Part shown: one piece after another, positions 13,338-24,988 of the stretch
Layout: the number at the start of each line of letters is the position of its first letter
How positions within the stretch are numbered: position 1 is the stretch's first letter
From: Pipra filicauda
Taxonomy: Eukaryota > Chordata > Aves > Passeriformes > Pipridae
Direction: 5' to 3'
Assembly: GCF_003945595.2 (NCBI RefSeq)
Contig: NW_024104302.1
Span: forward strand, 640,531-704,530
DNA: 64,000 nt
The notes under the pieces: generated by a model
Told to the model about the DNA's origin: nothing
Seen by the model: the letters and a program-made list of their open reading frames with translations, nothing else
Databases searched by the model: none
Position numbers and translations under genes: made by a program

Positions 13338-15023
13338 TTGGCTCCTGCCTTAAACCAACTATTATATCCAAGGCCCCTGAACTCCACGAGCTCTGGTCAG
13401 ATCCCGCTTTCTGCCGGCACGACACGCCATGGAAACCATCCCACAGGATCTCCAACAGCGAGATCCCAGCTCCTGACAGCTCAGACCCACCCCCAGGGTT
13501 CCAGGTAAGCTGGGAGAGAGAGGAAAGGTGGCTGACAGGGCTGACCCTGCCCAAGGACAGAGCCCAACCTGCAAACACGACCATCCCAGAGCCCTTCCAC
13601 CTCGGGAATCCATTCCCTGCTTTGCACAACGGATGCCCACGGAAAGGACTGGTCTAAAAGCCTTTTCCTTTTCCCTCAGGGAAAGTCTCTGGAGGTTAAA
13701 AGCTCTGAGCAGCACGAGGACAGCAGAGGAGAGATGGTTCCACAATGGAGCAGCACTGGGAGGAGCGGGAGGATGAATCAGCCCCTGCATTTAGAGGAGA
13801 CTGGGGTGCAATAATCTCAGCAATCAGACCTGGAGAATCAATGAGGAAGGGGAGGTCTGAGAAGGATTAAAGCTGATACAGAAGAAGTTGAGAAAGGAAT
13901 CACTGACCTAGAGATAAATCCTGGATAAAAACCAGCAAATAGGAACACGCCTGAAAAAACCCATGGGGGTGAGTGAGGGAAGAGGATGTTTGGGGATGCA
14001 GGGATTGAAACGAAATATGGGGAAAACTGCCAAAGAAAGAACCATCTCCCAGCAGCTGGATCCTGCAGAACACTCAGGGCCTGCCTTCCTCTCGTTTTCA
14101 CCCATTTGAAACAAGTAAAACAATCAGCACAGCAGAAATATATAGAATATTTTTCTCTCCCCCCCCCAACTTACATGCCTAATTTTACAATCTAACCTAT
14201 TTGAGCAAGTGGGACAGAGACTGAAGATTAGTTCATGCATTTTCTTCTGAGGAAGGTAAAAAAGAACATTTCAAGCTCAGTTACAGGCAACTTTTTAGTA
14301 AAAAGGGGGGAACTAAGTGAGAGCTGTATCTGTATTCAAGCAGTAAATATGTCTGATACTCACAGCTGCCTTTCACACATTTTTTTAAGAGAACAGAACA
14401 ATCTGAAGTGGGGAAAAGTGGTTTAGAAGTTCCCAAAATTCAAGCCTTGTAGCAAACAGCCCAAAATACAGCATTTCAGAGACAGGGAGACAGACACTGC
14501 TCCATCATAACAATCCAACAGCACTCTGCCAATTCCTCCACAAAAACTAAAGCCAAAAACCTGGAAATACTGAGAAGGAGAACTACAAGATTATGAGTTA
14601 TTCAAGAAGATTTAACTGAAAGAAAATGTAAGTTGAAATATTCCAGAGTCTTGAAATAATGCAGTAAAATGAAGTGATCTGCTGAAGTGAAATGTTTTAA
14701 AAAAAAGGAGGCAAGACATACTGTAAAGCAAATATAAAAGGAGTTTTATAAATGTGCCACAGTTAGGGAAGTTAGAAGAGGAAGGTCAGAGAAAGGAGGA
14801 AGCTTAAAATATGGCTCTGAAAAGCCTTGCATATACAGATTATTTAAGAATATCCCACAGCACCACGGGATGGAATTGGGCAACACTGAGAAGGGACAGC
14901 AAATCCCTCTCTGTGCATCTGTGTTTGATGAAAGCACAGGAGATAAAGAACAAGGCAATAAATTAAACCTCAAGAGGGTGAGGAAAGCCATGGAGAGGAC
15001 GTGGGAACAAAACTCCCCGAGGG

Positions 15024-15121
15024 GTGGCACAGGGAATAAAGTCACTTGGAGAGCAGTGGCACAGGGAATAAAGTCACTTGGAGGGCTGTGGCACAGGGAA
15101 TAAAGTCACTTGGAGGGCTGT
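15024..15121. repeat. 32-bp tandem repeat, three copies
   Basis: GGCACAGGGAATAAAGTCAC then TTGGAG recurs at exact 32-bp spacing (GGGAATAAAG at 15032, 15064 and 15096). Confidence 0.92.
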
Positions 15122-15834
15122 GGAAACACAAGAGGAGGGTGAGGACACCCATGGCTGGTCCCTCAGAGCAGGAGGGAGGTGGCCCCAGCCCACCCAGGTG
15201 TTCTTGCAGCTGGTGAGGGGCTCCTGGGTGGAGATCTTGGCTCCCAGAGCTGGAGGAGCCCCTGCTCCTCACACAGGAGCACAAACCAACCCGGGCTGAT
15301 AAACAGCTGAGTCACTTAATAAAAAAATTATGAACGCTAAAGACTGAACAGACCAGTCAAATAAGAATTATTTATGAGCTATAAAGCAAATTAGGTTGTA
15401 TCTGTGGTGTTGTTATTAAAAAAAAAAAGTATTTGTGAATCAGAAGGAAATAAATTAGGGTAATACAGGCTGCTAAAATTCCCTCTAAGACAGCAGTGCA
15501 GGAGAGAAGCAGAAGCTTTATTGTCCAAGCATCTTGTATTTGTCTGGGAAGAGAGTTTGGTTTATGAACAAGACACATTCTGACCAAATAAATCAGAATA
15601 CAAAGAAGCAAACAATGAGCCTGTACAGACACATCTTCCCCACACGCTGCCTTCTTCAGGAGGAACACATTAAACTACAGAAATGCAAAACAAACTTGCA
15701 GGAAGGGCCAGTTCGTGCTTAACAAACTCAAGGACAAACTTCCCTGTGGTCAGAGGATTTGTCAACACACTCCAGACTTGTTTAAAAATGGATTTATGAA
15801 AAAACCAGCAAACTTGGTGGAAGAAAAGGCTCTG

Positions 15835-15862
15835 AGTTATTATTATTATTATTATTATTATT
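15835..15862. repeat. (ATT)n microsatellite
   Basis: About nine perfect trinucleotide units. Confidence 0.92.
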
Positions 15863-18507
15863 TGGATGGAACACCTCGAACACGTGGATACATTAGTGAT
15901 TCAGTGCCATAATACTTTTAAGGTCTTTTAACACCTCACTTCTAACACCTCCTTAAATTAAGTTCCCTGACATCTCAGAGGACCCACCAGCTGGATCTCA
16001 TCACTCAGCAATTTCTTTCAGAAATGAAATCGAAAAAGCAATTGTGACCCTCCAACTCTTTTGGGGCAAAAAATTATCCTCAGACTTCCAAAAGAGATCA
16101 GATAGATGAGAAAGTGCCTGCAGTTCTGGCCAAGCAGTAATGAGACCTTCACAGAAATGCCTTTTATCTTCCAAAGGCAGGAATCAAAGGAGAAGAGCAT
16201 TTGACAGGGGCTCTTTCAGTCCTGGAATTAAAATATAAAGTGGCAGGTTCCAAAAGGCCCTATAAATACATTGGAAGTGAGAAGTAATTGGGTCTTCTGT
16301 GAACCAGGAAAGAAGAACAGGTTTTAAAAAACCCTGCACCAAAAATACTCTGAATGACAGGCAGGCTCCTGGCTGGGAAGCCCCAGATAAAAACTGTGCA
16401 TTTTAGAGTTAAGAACAAGCAGGATATAATTCCTGACTAACTCAGGAGAGAAAAGCAGGCCCTTTGGGCTAAGGATTACATGCCTCAGATAAATTTAACA
16501 TGAAAAAAAAAAAAGAAGAGTACTTTAAAACCTATCTCGGCCTCTGCCAGAAATAAAAGGCACAAATTCCTGGGCTTACACCTCACAAAGTGAAGAGAAA
16601 TATAAAACCAAACAAAACCTGCAGTTTTGCAGCTGAATTTCAACCAGGTTCTGAAAGGAATCTGAGCTCTTACAGTGGTATTAATTTAATGTGATAATGT
16701 AAGAAGGAAATAGTCCATCTGCTTGTAAAAGAACCAGGATAACTGTAATAGGTGGAATGATTGGATCCATTAGATGGGCTTATTTCCCTAACAGGATCCT
16801 GGAGTGAATCCATGAGTGCACTGCTGGGATGTGCACTACTGGAACTCACACCCAGAGCAAGGAATGATTAGAACAAGCAAGAAAACTGCAGATAAATATG
16901 AGACAGGTCCTTGACAAACAAATAAAACCACAGAACCTTCCAGAATATGGATTCAGAGAACAGAACTGCCCTGGAAGAAGGGCTCAATTAGGGGAAAAAA
17001 AGCCTCAAACACTCCAAGAAGCAGCAGTGAGAAGGTGTTTAATGCACCTGCCAGCCCTGGCCACTGAGCTTTTGGCCACAGTCATCCTGCTGCATCTTCA
17101 GCCAGAAGGAATAACAGGATGGAGCAAAGCACAGTCCTCTGACACTCTAAAACAAACACATCCCTCATAAATATAACTCTGGATACAAACATGAGTCAGA
17201 GAACTTGTATGTCTGCATCTCTCTAAATTAATTTACACTGGAAAAACCAAGGTGATCTGTAACTCTGCTCAGCTGTCTGGCAGCTTTGGGGAATATCCAT
17301 TTATGTCAGAAGGAAATACAGCCTAATCAAAACACTATTGCAGGCATAATGTGTCCTCAAGGCATTACTGTAAACCATCCTGAGTGCCCTTGAGTCACAG
17401 GAGAATTTTTGTTAAGACAGGAGATTAAATATGTGCTCACACGCACATGGACTGAGCACTGTGAAACCCCAGGAGTGAAGCTCTGAAAGGACACCCAGAC
17501 CCCCAAATTTAACCACAGGGCATCACACAGTCTGCTGCTGCAGTGGAAATCCAGTTATTTTGACTGGCATTACTGCATGCAACGATATGTTCAGATGTAT
17601 GTAACTGTATTCTTCTTATAAAAATATTTTGTGTGTTCCTGAACTACAACACCATCGAGCACCAAAGGGGGAAAACCCACCCTGGCTGAGTCCAAATAAA
17701 TGTTAACCACAGTTCTTAGAGAATCTGCTCAGCAGTTTCTGAAGGAGGAGTAATAAGAAGGCATTTTACTGCTACCACTACCGGGGATCTTTTAATCAGG
17801 AAGAACGATCAAAACCACATCAGAGCCTCTCGGAATTGTTAGCTTGACTCCACTGCCCCTGTTTGGGAACTGCTACTGCAAATGAAAGACACAGCAAAGC
17901 ACAGGAATTTCAAAGGCCACTGTGCTCCCTTGGATTGCCCAAGAAAAGAACACAATGCCTTTAACCTGCTTCAAAGGTTTATTCCCCCAGTGGAATGCAA
18001 AATGAAGGGAGTGCGGGAAACGAAGACACACACACAGACAGAGACACCCTGGTGGGCTGTCACCCACCCACAGAACCTCAGCTCAGCACATGGCAGGTGA
18101 ATCTTCCTTTTCAGGCACACCTGAACCCTCCAACAGATTGATTTTTCCCAACACAGAACTCAGGAGTTGGGAGTTTATTCCCAGTTCTCAGAGATGGGTT
18201 TAGCTCTGAGGCCACCGGGACAAACCAGAGCACCAAAACCACCAGAGGGGCTTCATTTCCAGCTTCCAATGAACATTCTACATCATTGTAATGACAAATA
18301 AATTTAAAATGTCAATAAATACCTTATCTTTTTAAAGCACCTGAACGGGGGAAAGTCTCAAACCCCCTCAGTGTCCCCACGGAAAGTGCCCAGACAAAAT
18401 CCTACCAGTGAAGGCAACACCGGTGGAGGGACCTGAAGGTCTGCACTGACCACGTGAAAATTAAGGAGTAAAAAAGAAAGAACACCCAGGTTTTAGACAG
18501 GTGCATT

Positions 18508-18702
18508 CACTGGGAGGGTGGGGAGGCCCTGGCACAGGTTCCCCAGAGAGGCTGTGGCTGCCCCTGGATCCCTGCAAGTGTCCAAGGCCAGGTTGGATAA
18601 ATTTGGAGCAACCTGGGCTGGTGGAAGGTGTCCCTGCCCACGGCAGGGGTGGGACTGGATCATCTTTAAGCTCTCTTCCAACTCAAACCATTCTAGAATT
18701 TA
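18508..18702 (+). mobile_element. CR1 LINE 3' fragment, plus orientation
   Basis: From CACTGGGAGGGTGGGGAGGC to CAAACCATTCTAGAATTT. It lies about 2.1 kb from the ATG exon on its 3' side with respect to the gene. Confidence 0.9.
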
Positions 18703-20765
18703 TTCCAGGAGGTGGGAGATTCCTCAAGGTCCTGTCAGTGCCTTTTGTATCCTATTAGCTAAGTTCTCTCCTTTTTATCTGCTTTTAAAGTATCAAATTT
18801 GTAGTTTGCCAGAACTGCAAGGCAAATAAGTAAAGCAAATTTTAGGCTTATAATGCTGAATGCAACACAGAAATGTATGTGGAGGATTTACGGATTTTTT
18901 TTCCTTACTGTGTTGCAAAGAAACACAGAATTCAATATATTTATTTTTAAAAAATCGAGGCAGCAATGAATTCATCTAATGTCCTGTTATAGTTTGGTGG
19001 CTTATCTGAAAAATTGTTTTCCAGTGGAGGGATGTTTTCCATTTAGTCACTGTTAATACAACAAACCTGATCATCTCCTTTTCCTATTCCCCCTCCTGCC
19101 CTGAAGACTGTCAAACGGAATTCTCAATAAAACAACTTATTTCAAAGGCAGAATTGTAATAAATTAAACATACAGCACAGTCATTAGGCACTAGAAGAAA
19201 CCTCATCTATTAAATTCTGTCATGTTATTTTTCAATATATGAATAAGAAAAAACCCATCTCCTCTGCTCAGAACTGACATTTTCCATTCACAAAACAACA
19301 AACACGCATTTGCAGAGCTGTGCATGTTCAAGACCCTCAGTATTGCTCGGGGAGACAAGGCAAAAGGAAAAATAGGGCCTGCTAACAGACCATGTGACAG
19401 AAGAGAGGTTTTTCATCCAGAAACCACAGCTTTATTTGCCTGTGTTGGTTTTCCAAAGGTATCAGAGGCCTTGACCTTTCCCGGGGTTTAAACTGCCAAT
19501 GTGACACAAATCCCAAGAGGACGGAGCCATCTGCTCGTGGGGCTTCCCCAAACCTGCCTTTCCATGCAGGTCCCTCCTCGGATGACCCACTCCTGCAGCA
19601 GTTCCTACAGAAGGAAAATCTCCTTTACGAAGCCATGGATGGCAATCACCACCTCGAGCCCGAATTCCTACAGGAGTCCTGGCAAAACAGCCTTTTTCCT
19701 GCTTCGAGATCCACACCAAGCACAAAACCAGGATGAACTGCTTGAACTCCTCATGAAAATGTCTTCAGGATCCAACCAAGGCACCCAGGACTCTCACCAC
19801 GCATTAAAAATGAGGGGGCAAATTCTGGCAATGTGAGAAATAACTCACTTCACCCAAAGGAAACCAGCCCGTTTTTCCATTGAATTTATCACCACTGCTT
19901 CTCCACATCCTCACTCATGGTTTCCCAAGGAACATCCATATGCACTATTTACACAGATGCACGAGCACAAATAAACACTGTCTCCCAAAATATTTAAAAT
20001 GTGCTGCCAGATGGCTTTAAAAAAAAAAAAAAATCGAAATGAAAGATCTAATTAAAAGCTCTTACCCTGCCAACACTCCATTTTTGGAAATAACTACAAA
20101 AGTTAAATAAAAATAAAAAACCCCAACGTTTTTCGAGCCTATCAATATTTTTGTCATGTTTTGCTTCACAATTACAATCTCCCCTGATCTCCATCACGGA
20201 TCAAACAGGCCAAGCCACATCAACCAGTGCTAATTGTAAACTCCTTTCTTGGGCTGGTGGAAAAAGGAGACTGGTAGAAACGATGACCAAATTTGGGCAA
20301 TTACTCTTTTGATTCCACCTCTCCCCAGTCCTCTCTCTCCCCCTCCTCTTTAAAAGTTAAAAAAAACAAACAAAAAAAAAATAAATTGCTGCTGCCATCA
20401 CCAGTTTTGTCTGTAACAAAGCAGATTTCACTGCCACAGTTATCACAGGCATTTTGAGAGGGGAAAAAAGTTATTTTCTTATTTTCCACAACCGAAACAC
20501 GAACCTTGACATTTGTTTACTCCTTGTTTTTCCCTACATCTCATCTCCCCAATAAAAGCAGATGATGGTTTACACACACTTTAAATAAATATACACGTAT
20601 TTTCAAATATTAAAATCACAGCATTAAAATGAAGTATAAGGATGTTTTGAGATCATCAGGTGAGCCCATGTGCTCATCAACAAGAAGAAAAACCCAGAAC
20701 ACACGTGGAAGGGGTGGTGGCAGAGCTGTCCCTGTCCCACCCTCGAGGAGGTGACTGTTACTTAC

Positions 20766-20832
20766 CACTGGACCTGTTTTTGCGGTTTGACTTCCCTCCT
20801 GTGAGAAGCATCTTGAGACTGTTTCGAAACAT
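20766..20832 (-). CDS. TANC2: TANC2 first coding exon (partial CDS, N-terminal 22 residues)
   Basis: The minus strand reads ATG at 20832-20830 and 22 codons beginning MFRNSLKMLLTGGKS and continuing NRKNRSS, then one base (G) of a split codon before a GTAAGT donor at 20765-20760. I recognise this peptide as the amino terminus of TANC2, a large postsynaptic-density scaffold with a P-loop ATPase-like region, ankyrin repeats, TPRs and a C-terminal PDZ ligand; none of those domains lie in this window. The terminal G fits the Asp that follows Ser-Ser in the family as I recall it. The start is supported by an A at -3 (ATCACCATGT). If the 63-bp upstream exon is joined, an in-frame TAG lies 60 nt upstream with no ATG between. 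The segment is basic (four Lys, three Arg). The identification rests on memory of the family N-terminus and was not searched; the exon itself is very secure. Confidence 0.8.
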
Positions 20833-20865
20833 GGTGATCCCGTTCCACTCGGTGTATCCCAAACA
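20833..20865 (-). other. TANC2: 5'-UTR part of the ATG exon, with splice acceptor
   Basis: The 100-bp exon spans 20766-20865. Its acceptor on the minus strand is a pyrimidine-rich run (TTCTTCTGCTTTCTGCAG) ending at 20866, directly before TGTTTGGG. The 33 nt before the ATG are open in the ATG frame (Cys-Leu-Gly-Tyr-Thr-Glu-Trp-Asn-Gly-Ile-Thr). The exon could therefore be internal coding sequence in another isoform, but with the candidate upstream exon the frame closes, so I treat it as UTR. Confidence 0.75.
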
Positions 20866-21061
20866 CTGCAGAAAGCAGAAGAACAGGTGGACAAAAATCA
20901 AAAACAACTCCAATTTGGACAACAGGAAACAGTTATGAAGCGGTAAAAAAATTGCTAAACCCGAGAGAAAAACTTAAAATGATGAAAAATTACTTTGTCA
21001 ATACAGTCTCTAACAACAAAAATCAACATTCACATAAAGCCCACCATTCAGCTTGTTTTCA

Positions 21062-21535
21062 GTTCATAGAATCACAGAATCAGCTGGGTTGGAAGGGACC
21101 TCTGAGATCATCAAGTCCAACCCTTGATCCAACCCCGCCGTGGTTCCCAGCCCATGGCACTGATGCCACATCCAGTCTGTCCTTAAACACCTCCAGGGAC
21201 GGAGAATCCACCCCTTCCCTGGGCAGCCCATTCCAATGGCTGAGCACCCTCTCTGCAAAGAAATTCTTCCTAATATCCAACCTAACCCTCCCCTGGCACA
21301 GCTGAAGACCCAGCCCTCTTGTCTTGCTGATGGTTGCCTGGGAAAAGAGACCAACCCCCCCCGGCTCCCCCCTCCTGTCAGGGAGTTGCAGAGAGTGAGG
21401 AGGTCTCCCCTGAGCCTCCTCTTCTCCAGACTGAGCCCCCCCAGCTCCCTCAGCCTCTCCTCCCAGCACTTGTGCTCCAGTCCCTTCCCCAGCCTCGCTG
21501 CTCTCCAGGCTATTTCCAGCACCTGCCTATTTTGT
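21062..21535 (-). mobile_element. Older-type CR1 LINE, minus orientation
   Basis: Starts at AGTTCATAGAATCACAGAAT and runs through GGGACCTCTGAGATCATCAA, GTCCAACCC and the segment with CTCCTCTTCTCCAGACTGAG. It is a different subfamily from the other copies and about 470 bp long. It sits about 200 bp upstream of the acceptor of the ATG exon. Confidence 0.9.
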
Positions 21536-22639
21536 CAAATAGTTTGACTGAATTATCATCACACTGAAGTGGCAAAGACTCAGCATTTTGCAAAATGCCT
21601 CCATTTCCCACCTCTGTTAAAGCCAAAGCCATCAGAAGGAGTTGCTGCCCTTCCTGTTGCTCAGAAAATCAATCCTGCTGACACCAACCCCGACTCCAGC
21701 CGTGGCTGACTGTCAAATTCTTTGTGAGTTGAATAAATTGTCATGAGGAGACAAGTCACTCAAACCCGGAGTAACTGATGCAAAAAATCAAACAGAAACA
21801 TTATCCCTACATTTTCCTTGCTCTGTATGTCTGAGGTAAAAAAAAAAAAAAGGTTGTCTGAGTGCTGCTGAAGATAAAAGAGTGTCTGGGATCACCAGGC
21901 ACAGTGACAGCCTGTGCTGGGGAACAGCCACTTATTAAAGCAGGTAAAGCATCAAAACACCTCCAACAAAAGCAGCTCCAAACCAGACCAAAAGGATTGT
22001 AAAGAGTCTTTGATCAGGACATACAACAAACCACAATTTTCCTTCTATTGTACACATGAGCTTCCACAGTTACAAGGTAACACATTCATCTTGTAGAAAT
22101 AAATAATGACATTTTCCCCTGTAACAATATTAGGTTCCTCTTGGAGGATGCTCAGGAAATGCCATCTTGAGTTTCTTCACTTATCTGATATTTTCAAGTC
22201 TGTTAATACAATAATACCCAGTTCAAAGAGCTTTCTATGTATATTTAAAGCCACTGAAAGTCCTTGTAATATGATTTATTCACAGAGAGACACCAGCATT
22301 CCAGGGCAGCAGCTTGGAGCACACACATCCCAAACCCCAGGCAGCACAGAGGGGTGACAGCAACTCCAGCCTGTCCTGACTTCCACACGTTCCCACTCAC
22401 TTATCAGATCTCACAAGCAGGTTTTAGGGTCTGTCTGTGTGCAAGAATGGATTCATGCACGGATGAATGTCACACAGAAAATGCAGAACCGGAATTTCAT
22501 TTGCACCTACGAATTACAAGAGCATCACCTGGGCCACCAAAGCACAAGGAGCTGGTGTTCAGGCTCGTTCCCAGGGCTCCTAAGTGAAGTTTAGGTCCCC
22601 TCTGAAGCATCCCAGGTGGGAGAGGGAAAGAAAGGTCTT

Positions 22640-22757
22640 TTGGATGGGGCTCTGAGCAACCTGCTCTAGTGGAAGGTGTCCCTGCCCGTGGCAAGGGGTG
22701 GGACAAGATGATCTTGAAGGTCCTTTTCCAACCCAAACCACTTTGATTCTGTGATTT
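22640..22757 (+). mobile_element. Short CR1 3' fragment, plus orientation
   Basis: From GATGGGGCTCTGAGCAACC to AACCCAAACCACTTTGATTC then TGTGAT. It retains the last ~120 bp of the element. Confidence 0.85.
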
Positions 22758-24867
22758 CAGTTTAGCAGCAGCTCCTGACGTGGTTTCTCACTGCATCCCA
22801 CGCACAGTGGTGAGGAACTCTGAGTGTGAGCGCTCACCAGACTCACACCCTGAGTGAGGTTTTCACCTCACAGAGCAGCAGGTTCAGCAGGTGACCAGAA
22901 CCAGCTGCTGGTTTCCATTTTCACGCACAGCCACGTCCTTCTGTGGCTTTGAGCACACGTGGTCACAGCTCTCCCTCTGTTCACTAACACTGAGCCAGAA
23001 AGAACATGTAAGAATAAGCACTCGAAATTAAAAATTCTGTTGCTCCTATTAGTTCACGGAATTAGAAGGATTAAACAGCAAATGGCATTACATTATGAGC
23101 AGGAGCTGGATCAGGCCTTTTTTCACCTCCCAACAAGCTCCTCAAGGCATCTCCCAGCCCAGGTTAATTCCCTGTGCCAGCAGAAGCAAAAGCTGCAGGA
23201 ATGTGATGGGGATCCCTTCCCATCTCCACTGCCACGGGATAACTGTCATCAATTGGGGCAACCAAGAGCTCCTACACTTTATTGGTCATTTATCTTCTCA
23301 CCTGTAGCTTGAATTAACCAAACCTAATGAAGACTTGTGTGAGCACCAGTCTCCAAACAGCATCAGCAGGTGAATAAAAAGGTACAACCCCTAAAATACC
23401 TTTTTAGAACAAACAGCTCAAGAATCTGGTTTATGTCCACATAAACCGTGGACATTTATCCTCTAAGAAACCTAAATTTCAGTTAAATACACAATCCACA
23501 GCAGTTTCTGGAGCATGAGGAGGCAGCAGCACAAATATGATGAGGGGAAAAAAAACAAACCCCAAAGGCAATGGAGGTAGAGGCAAACTGAGCTCTGCAA
23601 CCTTGCACTGAGCCCCAACAAATCTGGGACAGCTCATTAAATCCTCTGCAATGACTAAGGCCTATTGCTTTGTTTTCTTAATTTTAAGACAAGAGTTTGC
23701 AGACAGGCTGCAAAAACCACTTCACATTTTGGGTGGCTACACATTATTACAGCCCACAGAAGTCGGTTTGGCTTCTTTTTATAGAAAAAACACGGAATTA
23801 AAAATCACAGCAATTTTTTTTTTTTTTCACCCATATACCACCAGCAGAAAGCCAGATCCCCGTATTTTCCTCTTCTCTGATCACCTCACTAAAAATAAAA
23901 TTATTTCTTTATAGAAAGCTGATTAGCAAAGCTAAGCTCTTGTTCAAAAGGGTGTTTGATGTGCAGTGAGTCGGACAAACATCGCTGAGCCACCGCTGGC
24001 AAGTTTTGTGCACGTTAATAGGAGAAGCTATTAAATGTATATCCTCAGATTAGAACTCTGGGTTTTTTCCACAGGTTTCTAACTACAAAAGGAGGAAGGG
24101 AATGCAACAAGTCATATGTGAAAAGCACATTTCTTAAGGATTTTATTTCCCCTTTAAGTTTTCGGTTCCTTTCTCGCCTCTGTAGTGAAAATACCCACAA
24201 GGGACAGGCATTGGTGGGAAATAAAGCTACTGTAAACATTTTGGTGTTCCAAACACTTTAAAAGGAACAGATTTCTTTATACATGTTCACAATTGAAATT
24301 TTAGCCAGGAGAAGGCCCAACCAGGCTGTGCTTTACAAGGATGCTCCCGAATTTCAGCAGCACAGCAGAGTTTTAACTCAATGGGTGAAAAGGACAACTT
24401 AACAACAAAAAAAAAAGCCTTTATTGCCAAGTTGGAGGTGGTTCAACAGTTCTGGCAGCTGCCTCTTCAGATATTAATTTGTGGTTGAAGAGAGAAGTCC
24501 AAGGCTGTGCACAGGAACACCTCTGTGCCAGCCCATGGGATCCCAGCAGCTCCCTGCCTGGGTCAGGCAGCAGCAAATGAAGACACAATTTGCTTCCAGG
24601 ACCTTCATAATATTCAACAGAAGTTTATGAACATTATGGAGTCAAAAATTCTCAAAACATTATATTGATAAAGTAAAAGTATTAGCAAACTTCTATTAAA
24701 ACATATTTTTTCAATGAGAGTCTCACTGTTCATTCCTTTATTCATCTCCTTTGTCCACTTCGTAAGATCCTGAGGCATCACATTCCCCAGTGAATTTTCC
24801 CTCAATTCCCAAAAAGAATGATGGAAAGACATTTTTTTAAAAAGAATGATTCCTTATGTGTTTTTCA

Positions 24868-24988
24868 AAAAAAAACCCCAAAACCAACAACAAAAAAAAA
24901 AAACCAAAACCAAACAAACAAAAAAATCACCAAAACAACGACAACAAAACAAAACCAAAAACAAACAAACAAAACCCACCCCAAAGTC
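24868..24988. repeat. A-rich low-complexity (CAAAA)-like tract
   Basis: About 120 bp almost entirely A and C, mixing CAAA, CAAAA and ACAAAC units. Confidence 0.88.

Larger units (their letters stand above)
1..20765 (-). other. TANC2: Intron after the ATG exon (window-left part)
   Basis: Apart from the listed CR1 copies, duplications and minisatellites I see no exon on the minus strand here. I looked for the expected continuation encoding the Ser/Arg/Gln-rich segment that follows in TANC2 and did not find it, so the next coding exon probably lies beyond position 1. The sequence is A/T-rich with frequent A or T runs (for example T18 near 2299-2316 and A14 near 9445-9458) and a C-run at 9208-9218. 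Confidence 0.6.

Noticed and set aside
12783..13790. Overlapping open frames of 142-203 codons on the minus strand and 174 on the plus
   Set aside because: They run through a CR1 fragment and its flank. The recurring peptide patterns are shared by every CR1 copy in the window.
1..20765. Search for the next TANC2 coding exon (Ser/Arg/Gln-rich segment)
   Set aside because: No minus-strand segment with matching peptide and splice sites was found, so it is presumed to lie outside the window.
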